Origin: an uncultured Clostridia bacterium
GTDB taxonomy: Bacteria; Bacillota; Clostridia; Christensenellales; Borkfalkiaceae
DNA: 35,394 bases
Assembly: GCA_944346885.1 (NCBI GenBank)
Contig: CALVMR010000006.1
Coordinates: 1-35,394 of the forward strand
Reading direction: 5' to 3'
The notes beneath the pieces were generated by a model. It saw only the letters and a list, made by a program, of their open reading frames with translations, was not told the origin of the DNA and searched no databases. A program made the position numbers and the translations under genes. Positions 16,784 through 24,519 of this stretch are shown here, piece after piece. Each line of letters opens with the position of its first letter. Position 1 is the first letter of the stretch.

Positions 16784-17341
16784 CTACTTTTTCCTGCGCA
16801 TAAGTTCCTCCGCACGGGCTTTAAAATCGAGCAGCGAATAAACGTACGGGCGGTGCTCTTCGCTTTCAATGTCGTACACCACCCGCTTGACGCCGTTTGC
16901 CGCCACCGCCGTGATGTCATACGTCCATTGGATCTCGGTTCGGTCAAAGGAAGCGCGCATCCGCTCAAACAGTTCCCTTTCCGCCGCGTTAAAATACACC
17001 GCAAGGAGAAACCGATCCGGCTCCAACAAAAAGGCGCAAAACGTTCTTCCGCCCCTTTTTATCCGATAAACGAGCTTCGCCTTGCCTTCCCCCGCGCTCC
17101 AAAGATGTTCCTTTGCCGCATAGCGCTCCTCGATCTCCTTTGCGAGCGCCAAAAACAAAGTATACCGCTCCGCCGTTAAGATCTCCTCCGCCAGCGCGCG
17201 GCATTCCTCTTCGGTATCGGGCACGTACTTCGTCCGCGGCAGCAGCATACGCCGCAAAAAGTCAAGTTCTTTCGGCGTTTTCAGCTTCTTTTTGACTTCG
17301 ATCATCCGCAGCTGTTTTTCGGTATACGGTCTTTCGCTCAT
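16784..17341 (-). CDS. Uncharacterised protein, last gene of the nusB-tlyA unit
   Basis: 185 residues; I do not recognise the family with confidence (a distant DUF3788-like pattern is possible). The first 90 residues look helical and charged (YTEKQLRMIEVKKKLKTP, then EEECRALAEEILTAERY). The second half looks like an alpha/beta domain with KLVYRIKRGGRTFCAFLLEP, YFNAAERELFERM and KRVVYDIESEEHRPYVYSLL, ending in a basic tail. There is no signal peptide or membrane helix. The ATG at 17339-17341 has TGAGGA 7 nt upstream and lies 9 bp after the tlyA stop, so it is co-transcribed with it. A terminator lies downstream. The two conserved-looking stretches would suit ligand binding, but no function can be named. 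Confidence 0.75.
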   Translation of the reverse strand: MSERPYTEKQLRMIEVKKKLKTPKELDFLRRMLLPRTKYVPDTEEECRALAEEILTAERYTLFLALAKEIEERYAAKEHLWSAGEGKAKLVYRIKRGGRTFCAFLLEPDRFLLAVYFNAAERELFERMRASFDRTEIQWTYDITAVAANGVKRVVYDIESEEHRPYVYSLLDFKARAEELMRRKK

Positions 17342-17350
17342 CTTTTTTCC

Positions 17351-18118
17351 TCAGTATACGTTCCGTATGCACGCAAGCAATGCTTCGCCCCGCAGTTCTC
17401 TTTCCGCGTTTTTGCAAAAACCCGCCATATATTCGATGTTTTTTTTGGGAACGAGCGGCGCGTTGACCAACCCGTACAGCGATAGCCCCGCCTGTTTTGC
17501 CGCCTGCACGACGCGCAGCACGCACGCTTCCCGCACGGCGGCTTCCTTCACGATCCCGTGTTTATCCAACCCTCTGCCGCCGCACTCAAACTGCGGCTTG
17601 ATCAGCGCGAGCACCCTGCCGCCCGCGGAAAGCACGGAAGCCGCCGCAGGCAATACGAGCTCCAAAGAAATAAAGCTCACATCGATCGTTATAAGATCGG
17701 GCGGCTGCGGCAGATCGCCCGCGCGCAAATAACGCACGTTGGTCCTGTCGCACACCGTTACGCGCGGATCTTCCGCCAACGACGGCGCCAGCTGACTTTG
17801 CCCGACGTCAAAGGCATAAACATGCGCCGCTCCCGCGCGCAGCAGGCAGTCGGTAAACCCGCCCGTGCTGGCACCGAAATCCGCACAAACGGCGCCGCAT
17901 ACCTTTTTCTCAAAAACTTGCAGCGCCCGTTCCAGCTTTTTTCCGCCCTCGGAAACATAGGCGCCCGCCTCGGCGACGCGCACCTCGTCTCCCTCGCGCA
18001 CCTCGTCCGCCGCTTTTGCCGCCCTGCCGTTCAGCAACACGCGTCCCTCGGCAATGGCGCGTGCCGCCTTGGTGCGCGACGAAAAAAAGCGCTCGGATAC
18101 ATATTTGTCCAAGCGCAT
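17351..18118 (-). CDS. tlyA: TlyA-family rRNA 2'-O-methyltransferase
   Basis: 255 residues with an S4 RNA-binding domain (about 1-60: MRLDKYVSERFFSSRTKAAR) followed by an FtsJ/RrmJ-type SAM domain (about 70-240). The SAM motif is ADFGASTGGFTDCLLRAGA; ITIDVSFISLELVLPAA and LALIKPQFECG carry the conserved Asp and Lys of the catalytic set. In actinobacteria TlyA methylates 16S and 23S rRNA and its loss gives capreomycin resistance; the Firmicutes form (YqxC) usually sits beside ispA, as here. The ATG is 3 bp after the ispA stop with GGGAG upstream. It belongs to the unit starting at the Asp23-like gene. Confidence 0.93.
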   Translation of the reverse strand: MRLDKYVSERFFSSRTKAARAIAEGRVLLNGRAAKAADEVREGDEVRVAEAGAYVSEGGKKLERALQVFEKKVCGAVCADFGASTGGFTDCLLRAGAAHVYAFDVGQSQLAPSLAEDPRVTVCDRTNVRYLRAGDLPQPPDLITIDVSFISLELVLPAAASVLSAGGRVLALIKPQFECGGRGLDKHGIVKEAAVREACVLRVVQAAKQAGLSLYGLVNAPLVPKKNIEYMAGFCKNAERELRGEALLACIRNVY

Positions 18119-18121
18119 CGC

Positions 18122-19006
18122 TCAATACTCCCTTTTCAGAACCGACCGCGCCGTTTCCATGAAGAAGTCTGATTCAAACGGCAGGGCGTCAAGCACCTTT
18201 TCACAGATGCCGCAGTAATGCTCCGCCATCGAACGGCACTCCTCCATCCCGTACAGCCGCACGTAGCTCAATTTGTTTTCCCGCTCGTCCTTCCCGACGG
18301 TTTTTCCCAGCTTTTCAAAGTTTCCACTCACATCCAGCATGTCGTCCGTGATCTGAAACAGAAAACCGAGATTTTTTCCGTATTCGGCAAGCAGCGAAAG
18401 AATGTTTTCGTCCATTCCGTACACATAGGCAGGCACGGTGACCGCGGAAACGAGCATCTTCGCCGTCTTGTTCCGCACGATGAACTCCGCCTCGCTCTTT
18501 CCCGCCGTTTCGCTTCCTTCGTAAAACAGATCGGCAGCCTGCCCCGCGATCATCCCCCTCGCGCCCGCGTTGAGGCAGATCTGCTCTGCCGCGTTGAGGT
18601 AGGTGCGCCCGCGGCGGCTCTCCTGAAAGCAGAGCGCATACGCCTCGTTGAGAAGCGCGTCCCCCGCCAAGATCGCCTGTCCGACGCCGAATTTTTTATG
18701 GTTCGACGGCTGCCCGCGGCGGAAATCGTCGTTATCCATCCCCGGCAGATCGTCGTGCACGAGCGAATAGGTATGGATCATTTCCAGCGCAACGGCAAAA
18801 GGCGCCACGTCCTGCTCCTTGCCGCCGAGCATCCGCGCACAGGCAAACATGAGCACGGGGCGCAAACGTTTGCCGCCGATCTGCAACGAATAGCGAAAGC
18901 TCTCCTGCAAAACGGGCGGCGAAAGCGTGATCTTGCTCAAATAGTCGGAAAGCGCCGCTTCGAAAATACCCTTGTAGGCATTGTACTGCTGCGTAAAATT
19001 TTCCAA
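18122..19006 (-). CDS. ispA: Farnesyl/geranyl diphosphate synthase
   Basis: Short-chain E-type prenyltransferase that condenses IPP with allylic diphosphates, supplying precursors of undecaprenyl phosphate and quinones. The first Asp-rich motif is HDDLPGMDNDDFRRG, the basic stretch is GGKRLRPVL, and the second Asp-rich motif is DDMLD. The chosen start is a TTG at 19004-19006 (then ENFTQQYNAYK), giving 294 residues, because GAGAGGG lies 5-6 nt upstream; an earlier TTG at 19025-19027 lacks such a site and would put the start inside folD. The chosen start lies one base after the folD stop, so translation is coupled. In most Firmicutes xseA, xseB and often dxs sit in this neighbourhood; here they are absent. 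Confidence 0.93.
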   Translation of the reverse strand: MENFTQQYNAYKGIFEAALSDYLSKITLSPPVLQESFRYSLQIGGKRLRPVLMFACARMLGGKEQDVAPFAVALEMIHTYSLVHDDLPGMDNDDFRRGQPSNHKKFGVGQAILAGDALLNEAYALCFQESRRGRTYLNAAEQICLNAGARGMIAGQAADLFYEGSETAGKSEAEFIVRNKTAKMLVSAVTVPAYVYGMDENILSLLAEYGKNLGFLFQITDDMLDVSGNFEKLGKTVGKDERENKLSYVRLYGMEECRSMAEHYCGICEKVLDALPFESDFFMETARSVLKREY

Positions 19007-19007
19007 G

Positions 19008-19853
19008 TTACCCTCTCTTTGCCGCAAGCACCGTATTGTACAGCAGCATTGTGATGGTCATCGGCCCGACGCCGCCCGGAACGGGCGTAATGTACGCCGC
19101 CTTCTCTTTGACCGCCTCATAATCGACGTCGCCGCACAGCTTCCCGTTTTCGTCTCGGTCCATGCCGACGTCGATGACGACCGCACCTTCTTTGACCATA
19201 TCCGCGGTCACGAACTTCGCCCTGCCGATGGCAACGACCAAAATATCCGCCTCCGCGCAAACTTTGGCAAGGTCTTTTGTTTTGCTGTGGCAGACGGTAA
19301 CGGTCGCATCCGCATTGAGCAGCAGCATCGCCATCGGCTTTCCGACGATGTTTGACCTGCCGAGCACAACGGCGCGCTTGCCGCGCGGATCGATGCCGTA
19401 CGCTTCCAGCATTTTCATCACCCCGTGCGGCGTGCAAGCCACGAGCGCCGCGCGCCCCATTGCCAAGTTGCCGACGTTTTCCGCACAAAAGCCGTCCACG
19501 TCCTTTTCGGACGGGATATGCTTCAACGCGCGCTCGGCGTCGAGATGCTTGGGAAGCGGCAGCTGCACGAGGATCCCGTGCACGTTTTTATCCGCAACAA
19601 GCCCGTCCAGCAGTTCTTCCAGCTGCTCTTGCCGCGTTTCGGCGGGGAGATGATAGGAATAGGAACGGATCCCCGTCTCTTCGCACGCCTTGATCTTGTT
19701 GCGAACATAGACCTGCGACGCGGGGTCTTCCCCCACCAGCACAACGGCGAGCCCGACCTGTTTTCCGTGCTGCCGCGCGTATTGCTCCGCCTCTTCGCGG
19801 ATATCCGCGCGCAGCTTCGCCGCCAATTCCTTACCGTCGATACGAACGCTCAC
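19008..19853 (-). CDS. folD: Methylenetetrahydrofolate dehydrogenase / cyclohydrolase
   Basis: Bifunctional enzyme of one-carbon metabolism: oxidises 5,10-methylene-THF and hydrolyses the methenyl product to 10-formyl-THF. It has 281 residues, a normal length. The catalytic [14 protein letters not shown] (Tyr/Lys pair), [23 protein letters not shown], the NADP loop [17 protein letters not shown], and [15 protein letters not shown] are all present. The start is GTG (19851-19853), overlapping the nusB stop by 4 bp (GTGA) with GAGG 8 nt upstream. It lies directly ahead of ispA with a one-base gap. Confidence 0.97.
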   Translation of the reverse strand: MSVRIDGKELAAKLRADIREEAEQYARQHGKQVGLAVVLVGEDPASQVYVRNKIKACEETGIRSYSYHLPAETRQEQLEELLDGLVADKNVHGILVQLPLPKHLDAERALKHIPSEKDVDGFCAENVGNLAMGRAALVACTPHGVMKMLEAYGIDPRGKRAVVLGRSNIVGKPMAMLLLNADATVTVCHSKTKDLAKVCAEADILVVAIGRAKFVTADMVKEGAVVIDVGMDRDENGKLCGDVDYEAVKEKAAYITPVPGGVGPMTITMLLYNTVLAAKRG

Positions 19854-20251
19854 TTTTGTACCTCCCCGGCAATAAACGCCGCCAAAACGCCGTTCACGAA
19901 CCCGATGCTTTTTTCCGTGGAATATTTTTTTGCCAGCCCGACCGCCTCGTCCACCGCCACCACGGCGGGCGTATCCGTGTACTTTGCCTCCGCCATGGCA
20001 AGCAGCAGCAAACTCTTGTCGGCGGGGAACAGGCGCTCTGCCGAAAACCCGATGCAGTATTTACCGAGCAACTCTTCCAGCTCTTTTCTGTTTGAAAAGA
20101 CCGCACCCAGCAGCACGTCCGCAAAAGCGGCGTCCTCTTCGCCGAGTTTTTCCGCGCGGTAGATGCCGCGGCGGAACGAGGCAGGTTCTTCCGCGTTGAA
20201 CAGCGAAGAAAAAATGATTTTGAACGCACATTCGCGCGATTTGCTTCTCAT
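19850..20251 (-). CDS. nusB: Transcription antitermination factor NusB
   Basis: All-helical RNA-binding factor; with NusE (ribosomal protein S10) it binds boxA of rRNA leaders and prevents early termination. It has 133 residues. It starts [18 protein letters not shown], matching the R-x-x-A-h-x-h start of the family, and ends in the conserved [18 protein letters not shown] and [10 protein letters not shown]. The ATG at 20249-20251 has GAGGA about 10 nt upstream. It lies 66 bp after the Asp23-like gene and overlaps folD by 4 bp. The Asp23-nusB-folD order is common in Firmicutes. Confidence 0.95.
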   Translation of the reverse strand: MRSKSRECAFKIIFSSLFNAEEPASFRRGIYRAEKLGEEDAAFADVLLGAVFSNRKELEELLGKYCIGFSAERLFPADKSLLLLAMAEAKYTDTPAVVAVDEAVGLAKKYSTEKSIGFVNGVLAAFIAGEVQK

Positions 20252-20317
20252 GTCTGTTTTTCCTCATTACGGAATGATTTCCCCCCGCAAAAACGAAGGG
20301 AAATGCAATACCGCCGT

Positions 20318-20659
20318 TTATTCCGCCGCCGTGCGCTCGCCGAGCTGGTCCACGCATTCCACATACACATCCACTTTGGCAACTTTGTAATTCGTCATTG
20401 CCTCCACGTTGTGTTTTACGGTCTGTTGGATCTTAAAAGCGACTTCCGGCACGTTGTACCCGTAATCGACGATCACGGAAATGTCGGCATAAATGCCGTT
20501 CTTTTCAAAATAGATCTTCAGCCCCTTTTTCTTTCCGCCGAGCAGTTCTACCCCCTCCACTTCGGAGACGGCGAGGTGCACGATCCCGTTTACGATACCG
20601 GGATTGTACGAAACCTTCCCTTTCTGCCCGTCGGAAGGAACGCGCTTGAATACAGCCAT
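20318..20659 (-). CDS. Asp23/Gls24 family envelope-stress protein (YqhY-like)
   Basis: 113 residues of the Asp23/Gls24 (DUF322) family. It has GKVSYNPGIVNGIVHLAVSEVEGVE (positions about 14-38) and the family's central IYADISVIVDYGYNVPEVAFK, followed by DVYVECVDQL near the end. Family members act at the cell envelope or in control of fatty-acid synthesis (YqhY in Bacillus, next to accBC and nusB). This copy sits in the same place relative to nusB. The ATG at 20657-20659 has GGGAGGAG upstream, and an extended -10 promoter lies 32 bp further up. It separates the housekeeping unit from the spoIIIA operon. Confidence 0.92.
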   Translation of the reverse strand: MAVFKRVPSDGQKGKVSYNPGIVNGIVHLAVSEVEGVELLGGKKKGLKIYFEKNGIYADISVIVDYGYNVPEVAFKIQQTVKHNVEAMTNYKVAKVDVYVECVDQLGERTAAE

Positions 20660-20690
20660 TCCTGCTCCTCCCGCAAAGTTCTGTATACTT

Positions 20691-20719
20691 ATTATACCAT
20701 ACTTTTTAGGATTTGAACA
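20691..20719 (-). promoter_or_regulatory. Vegetative-type promoter between spoIIIAH and the Asp23-like gene
   Basis: Minus strand: -10 TATAAT (20691-20696) with TGG before it (extended -10), and a weak -35 TGTTCA (20714-20719) at 17 bp. It allows the nusB-folD-ispA unit to be made when the sporulation operon is off. Confidence 0.65.
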
Positions 20720-20728
20720 GCATTTTTA

Positions 20729-21220
20729 TCAAATTTCCGTTCCGATCGGCATAATATTTACGTTTGCGGGGTCACAGCCCGCCTCGTCGCTGAGAATGTT
20801 GTAGATCGCCAAAAAATCATCGTAGGCGAGCCCCGCCGCGCTGACGAAAACGTTCACGTTTTCCGACTCGGTGCCGATGCTGACCACAACGTCGTCGTAT
20901 CCCATCGCCTTGATGTACGTTTCGAGCAACAGCTCCTTTTCCATTGCCTCCACGATATCCAGTTTGAGCGCGATCGCTTCGGCGTACTCCGCCCCGCCTT
21001 CCTCTACCGACGCGAGAATGGAATCCAGCTCCAACAGTTCGGCGTTGCGGTTGGTGGTCCGATCGGTACGGTAGGTCGAAAAATAATTCGCCGATGCGGT
21101 GATATCACCGTCTGCCGCACTGCCCTGCACGCCGCCCGCAAGCACAAAGTTGAATACGGCGGTGACCGCAAGCAACAGCACCAGGGCGGACATAATGACG
21201 ATCTTTTTGGTTTTTGACAT
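20729..21220 (-). CDS. spoIIIAH: Stage III sporulation protein AH
   Basis: Mother-cell membrane protein that pairs with forespore SpoIIQ to form the engulfment channel. It has 163 residues, shorter than the 218 of B. subtilis. There is one N-terminal membrane helix (about 7-30: IVIMSALVLLLAVTAVFNFV), a short stem with helix-forming LLELDSILASVEEGG, and a C-terminal ring-building domain (about 95-163) with DVVVSIGTESENVNVFVSA. It is the last gene of the spoIIIA operon, 20 bp after spoIIIAG. Only a weak 3' end signal is seen before the next promoter. Confidence 0.92.
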   Translation of the reverse strand: MSKTKKIVIMSALVLLLAVTAVFNFVLAGGVQGSAADGDITASANYFSTYRTDRTTNRNAELLELDSILASVEEGGAEYAEAIALKLDIVEAMEKELLLETYIKAMGYDDVVVSIGTESENVNVFVSAAGLAYDDFLAIYNILSDEAGCDPANVNIMPIGTEI

Positions 21221-21240
21221 TTCCGTTTGCTCCTTTTACT

Positions 21241-21738
21241 TTAATGTGTTCCCGCCTTTGTATATATCTTGATTTTGCTTTGGGGAATATCCAACACAGA
21301 CGCCGCTGCTTCCAACAGGCGGATGCGCACCAACACGCTCTCCGCCCCCTCCGCAACGATCAAAACGCCCGTGATCTCTGGAAACCGCTCTTCCAACACC
21401 ACCACGTTGCCGCCGACAAGCACGGGCGAAGAGGTCGTATTGCCGTCCGCATCCACCGTCGTTTCCATGGCAACGATCTTCTCCCCTTCGGAAACAACGC
21501 TGACGAACACATCCACCTCTCCCGCGCCGTCGATGCCGGAGAGTACCGAGGCAAGCTGCCGCTCCAACGTCTGCGCATACCCATCCGGGGCGGAAGTCGC
21601 CTGCTCCTGCTTTCCGCCGAGCATGGAATACACGGCGCCGAGCACCACAACGGCAAGGATGAGCACGACAACGATCTCCAACACCTTTCCGCCTTTGAGT
21701 TTTTCTTTGAGTTTTGCCAGCACAGGCCGCCCGCTCAT
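21241..21738 (-). CDS. spoIIIAG: Stage III sporulation protein AG
   Basis: Forms the large ring of the feeding-tube channel on the mother-cell side in B. subtilis. It has 165 residues. A membrane helix lies at about 16-38 (VLEIVVVLILAVVVLGAVYS), then a linker, LERQLASVLSGIDGAGEVDV, and the ring-building fold ending KIKIYTKAGTH. B. subtilis AG has 229 residues with an inserted beta element; there is little room for that here. It overlaps spoIIIAF by 4 bp (ATGA). Confidence 0.92.
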   Translation of the reverse strand: MSGRPVLAKLKEKLKGGKVLEIVVVLILAVVVLGAVYSMLGGKQEQATSAPDGYAQTLERQLASVLSGIDGAGEVDVFVSVVSEGEKIVAMETTVDADGNTTSSPVLVGGNVVVLEERFPEITGVLIVAEGAESVLVRIRLLEAAASVLDIPQSKIKIYTKAGTH

Positions 21739-22208
21739 TGCACCGTCACCTCCGCGTCTTTGTACAACCCGGAAACGCGCCCTGCGATCTGTTCGGTTAT
21801 AAGTATATGCTCGCCGTTCTCGTATATTCCGAAATCTTTGACCGAAACCAGCACATCCGTCACGGTAAACGCATATTCGACGCTTTTCCAGCCGATCTGC
21901 GCCTCCGCCTCCACCGAAAACTCCTTTTTGAGCAACGCCTCCAAACTCTCCTCCTCCTGTTCCGCCCTGCGCGAAAACACACTTTCGATAAACGCACCGT
22001 CCGGCTGCATCCCCTCTTCCTGCGAAGACGCGCCGAAAGACGTTTTAAAATCGGTAAAGAAAAACAGAAGCGGCAATAGCATGACCAGCAGGCAAAACAG
22101 TTTTAAAATGCCGCCGATAAACTTCCCCGTTTTGCCCGGCGGAAGCAGGAGCATAACGAGAGCGGATAAAATCGCGGCGCCGCAAACGGCGAGAATGTAT
22201 ACTTTCAT
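21735..22208 (-). CDS. spoIIIAF: Stage III sporulation protein AF
   Basis: Membrane protein of the SpoIIIA complex. It has 157 residues: two membrane helices (about 3-22 and 31-51: FIGGILKLFCLLVMLLPLLF) and a C-terminal soluble domain with EALLKKEFSVEAEAQIGW and ILITEQIAGRV, the region with ring-building potential in B. subtilis AF. The start ATG is 2 bp after the spoIIIAE stop; the end overlaps spoIIIAG. Identified both by its position and by fold pattern. Confidence 0.88.
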   Translation of the reverse strand: MKVYILAVCGAAILSALVMLLLPPGKTGKFIGGILKLFCLLVMLLPLLFFFTDFKTSFGASSQEEGMQPDGAFIESVFSRRAEQEEESLEALLKKEFSVEAEAQIGWKSVEYAFTVTDVLVSVKDFGIYENGEHILITEQIAGRVSGLYKDAEVTVQ

Positions 22209-22210
22209 TT

Positions 22211-23446
22211 TTAAAACAGCGCGTTGGAAGAACAGATCAAGAGCAATACGGTGACAAAATACATAAACCCGACCGCCAAAAGCCCTGCGATGAAATAGTT
22301 GACGGACTTAGACAGCGAGGCGAGAAACCCGGAGATCCCCTCCGCCCCGACCGGCTCCGTGACCGCCGCCGCAAGTTTTAAAAAGAGATTGTACACGATC
22401 AGCTGGATGAGCGGCACCGCAAGCACGATCACCAAAAGCAGGATCCCGCACATCCCCACGGAATTTTTGATGAGCACGCTCCCCGCCATCACAAGGTCTA
22501 ACCCGCCGCTCAAAAAACCGCCCACAACGGGCACGGAACTGCCGATCGCGTATTTTGCCGCCTTGAACGAGATCCCGTCATAGGTGGCGGAGGTGATGCC
22601 CTGCACCGTTAAAAACACCGAAAACGCCGTCAGAGCAATGCCGAGCGTCCACTTTATGACGCCGGAAAAGAAGGAGGTGAAATTTTTCAGCCGCACCTCT
22701 TCGTTCATGTGCCCGGCAACCTGCAACACGCACACGAGCACCGCCAACGGGAAGACCACCGCCGAAACCACCTGCACAACGCCGTCGCTCAAAAACAGCG
22801 CAGCGGGTCTGTATACCGCCGCCGAAACGCTGCCGCCGCAGGTGACGATGAGCGTAAGCAAAACGGGAAAAACCGCCTGCATCTGCGCGCGCATGGAATC
22901 TACGGCGGAAATGCAATCCGTTACGATCCCCGAAAAGGAGGTAAGGACCAGAACGAGCACCGCCCCGTAGCACATAAAAAAGATCATACGCGCCGTACCG
23001 TGTTCGGCAAACGAGCTTTTAAAGCGGTTTAAGATCCCGCACAAAATGCCGATGGAAAGGATCAAACAGAAGGTGGGCAGCAGCCCGGAAAGCCCGTCGA
23101 ACACAAGCGCCGCGATCGCCTGCAAGGCGCTGCCGTAATCGATGGCAAAATCTCCGCTGAGCAGCTGCTCGACCTTTTCCGCAAAGCTCCCCGTACCGAA
23201 CTGCTCGCGCTGCTGCTCGGTAAGTGTTGCGAGATACTCGTCCAAAGCGTCCGTATCGAGCTCGCCGAGAAGGTCCTCCACGTTTTCCCAAAGCTCTTCT
23301 TCCGCGCTCTGCGAACCCTCCTCCGTTCCGTCCTCCGCTTCCTGCGCGGCGACGGGCAAAAAGAAGAGCCCCGCAAACAAAACAAACGCCGCCGCCAACG
23401 CAAAAACGAGAACGAACCGCTTCGGTTTTCGCCTGCATACCATCAT
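22211..23446 (-). CDS. spoIIIAE: Stage III sporulation protein AE
   Basis: Polytopic membrane protein with a possible permease role in the SpoIIIA channel. It has 411 residues (B. subtilis about 399). A signal sequence is seen (KRFVLVFALAAAFVLFAGLF, cleavage possible near PVAAQEAE), then an acidic segment, then about seven hydrophobic helices. Family stretches include LPTFCLILSIGILCGILN, VFPVLLTLIVTCGGSVSAA, and SSVPVVGGFLSGGLDLVMAG. It starts ATGATG; the second ATG is also possible. It overlaps spoIIIAD by 4 bp and ends 2 bp before spoIIIAF. Confidence 0.94.
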   Translation of the reverse strand: MMVCRRKPKRFVLVFALAAAFVLFAGLFFLPVAAQEAEDGTEEGSQSAEEELWENVEDLLGELDTDALDEYLATLTEQQREQFGTGSFAEKVEQLLSGDFAIDYGSALQAIAALVFDGLSGLLPTFCLILSIGILCGILNRFKSSFAEHGTARMIFFMCYGAVLVLVLTSFSGIVTDCISAVDSMRAQMQAVFPVLLTLIVTCGGSVSAAVYRPAALFLSDGVVQVVSAVVFPLAVLVCVLQVAGHMNEEVRLKNFTSFFSGVIKWTLGIALTAFSVFLTVQGITSATYDGISFKAAKYAIGSSVPVVGGFLSGGLDLVMAGSVLIKNSVGMCGILLLVIVLAVPLIQLIVYNLFLKLAAAVTEPVGAEGISGFLASLSKSVNYFIAGLLAVGFMYFVTVLLLICSSNALF

Positions 23447-23835
23447 AAGAGCCCCAAAAAATTTTCGATCACGGAAACGAGCCCGCGCACGATCGGCACG
23501 GAAACGGTAAATATGATCACCTTCCCCGCCAACACGAGTTTATCCGCCACGCTCTTCGCCCCGAAATCTTCCACAACGCCCGCTGCAAATTCCACGAGGT
23601 ACCCGATTGCAACGATCTTTAAGATCGTGCGGATCAGCGCGCCGTCGATCCCCGTCGCGCTGCCGATCTCCGCAAAAACGCCCAACGTTTCCCCCAGCAG
23701 ATCGACGGTGAACAAGAGGATCACCACGATCCCCGCAATCGTGACCGCAAAGGAGATCTCCGGCTTCGAGGCACGGAGCAGCACCGCCGCGATCGCCGTC
23801 ACCAATCCGACGCCGAGGATGCGCACCAGCTCCAT
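23443..23835 (-). CDS. spoIIIAD: Stage III sporulation protein AD
   Basis: Small integral membrane protein, 130 residues with about four hydrophobic segments: ILGVGLVTAIAAVLLRASKP, VTIAGIVVILLFTVDLLGET, TILKIVAIGYLVEFAAGVVEDFG and LAGKVIIFTVSVPIVRGL. AD and the neighbouring AC share sequence similarity in this family and are proposed to form a membrane sub-complex resembling parts of type III secretion. The gene overlaps spoIIIAE by 4 bp and starts 2 bp after spoIIIAC. Confidence 0.93.
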   Translation of the reverse strand: MELVRILGVGLVTAIAAVLLRASKPEISFAVTIAGIVVILLFTVDLLGETLGVFAEIGSATGIDGALIRTILKIVAIGYLVEFAAGVVEDFGAKSVADKLVLAGKVIIFTVSVPIVRGLVSVIENFLGLL

Positions 23836-23837
23836 AC

Positions 23838-24035
23838 TCAGAACAGATCGAATATCCCGCGGACGGAGCGGAACAGGTCGGCGACCATATCCAGCACAAC
23901 GGCAAGCACAATGATCAGCCCCGCCAAACTTACGATCGTTGCCATATCCTCGCGGTCAGACTTTTTCAAGATCTGGCAAACGATGGTCACGATGATGCCT
24001 ACGGCGGCAATTTTGAAAATAATATCGATATCCAT
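23838..24035 (-). CDS. spoIIIAC: Stage III sporulation protein AC
   Basis: Tiny membrane protein of 65 residues with two helices (IIFKIAAVGIIVTIVCQIL, MATIVSLAGLIIVLAVVLDM). The LKKSDREDMA turn between them is the family signature. It lies 13 bp after spoIIIAB and 2 bp before spoIIIAD. Length matches the 68 residues of B. subtilis AC. Confidence 0.93.
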   Translation of the reverse strand: MDIDIIFKIAAVGIIVTIVCQILKKSDREDMATIVSLAGLIIVLAVVLDMVADLFRSVRGIFDLF

Positions 24036-24048
24036 GCCCCCTCCGCCG

Positions 24049-24519
24049 TCAAATGATGAGGATCACGAGGATCAGCCCTGCCAGCACACCGAGCTTCATA
24101 TAGAGCGAAAAATGCTTTTTGTACGCCTCTTCGCTGCTGCGGCGGCGCTCTTCCACTTCCTGCCGCCGCGCGGCAAGATAGCTTTTTTGCGAAGCCGCAT
24201 CGCTTTTGCCGATCATTTTAAAATAATCGGCAAGATAGTTTTGCTCTTCCTTGCGCAGATACGGGATCGCATGTTCCCCGCCGCCGAAGCCGCACTGCTT
24301 TTTTTGTTCCAGCAGTTTTTTAAAATCGCCGCTGAACCCGTACTTTTCGATAAATGCGGGCAGCGGCGCCCTTGTGTAACTCACCTCGTTGTACAGCCGC
24401 TCGTTGAACAAACTCAACTGGTAATAAAAATCGCGGCGCTGCCGGTACTTGCGCACAAACAGCCAGGCGAGCAACACGCACAAGAGCGGCAAACAGAGGC
24501 ATAACAGCAGTTTCAGCAC
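24049..24519 (-). CDS. spoIIIAB: Stage III sporulation protein AB
   Basis: 156 residues with a membrane helix at each end: LLLCLCLPLLCVLLAWLF at the N-terminus and LGVLAGLILVILII at the C-terminus, with a charged helical middle (LYNEVSYTRAPLPAF, RRQEVEERRRSSEEAYKKHF). The layout resembles the GspF-like half-domain of B. subtilis AB (171 residues), thought to be the inner-membrane partner of the AA ATPase. Its ATG overlaps the end of spoIIIAA by 7 bp. Confidence 0.9.
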   Translation of the reverse strand: MLKLLLCLCLPLLCVLLAWLFVRKYRQRRDFYYQLSLFNERLYNEVSYTRAPLPAFIEKYGFSGDFKKLLEQKKQCGFGGGEHAIPYLRKEEQNYLADYFKMIGKSDAASQKSYLAARRQEVEERRRSSEEAYKKHFSLYMKLGVLAGLILVILII

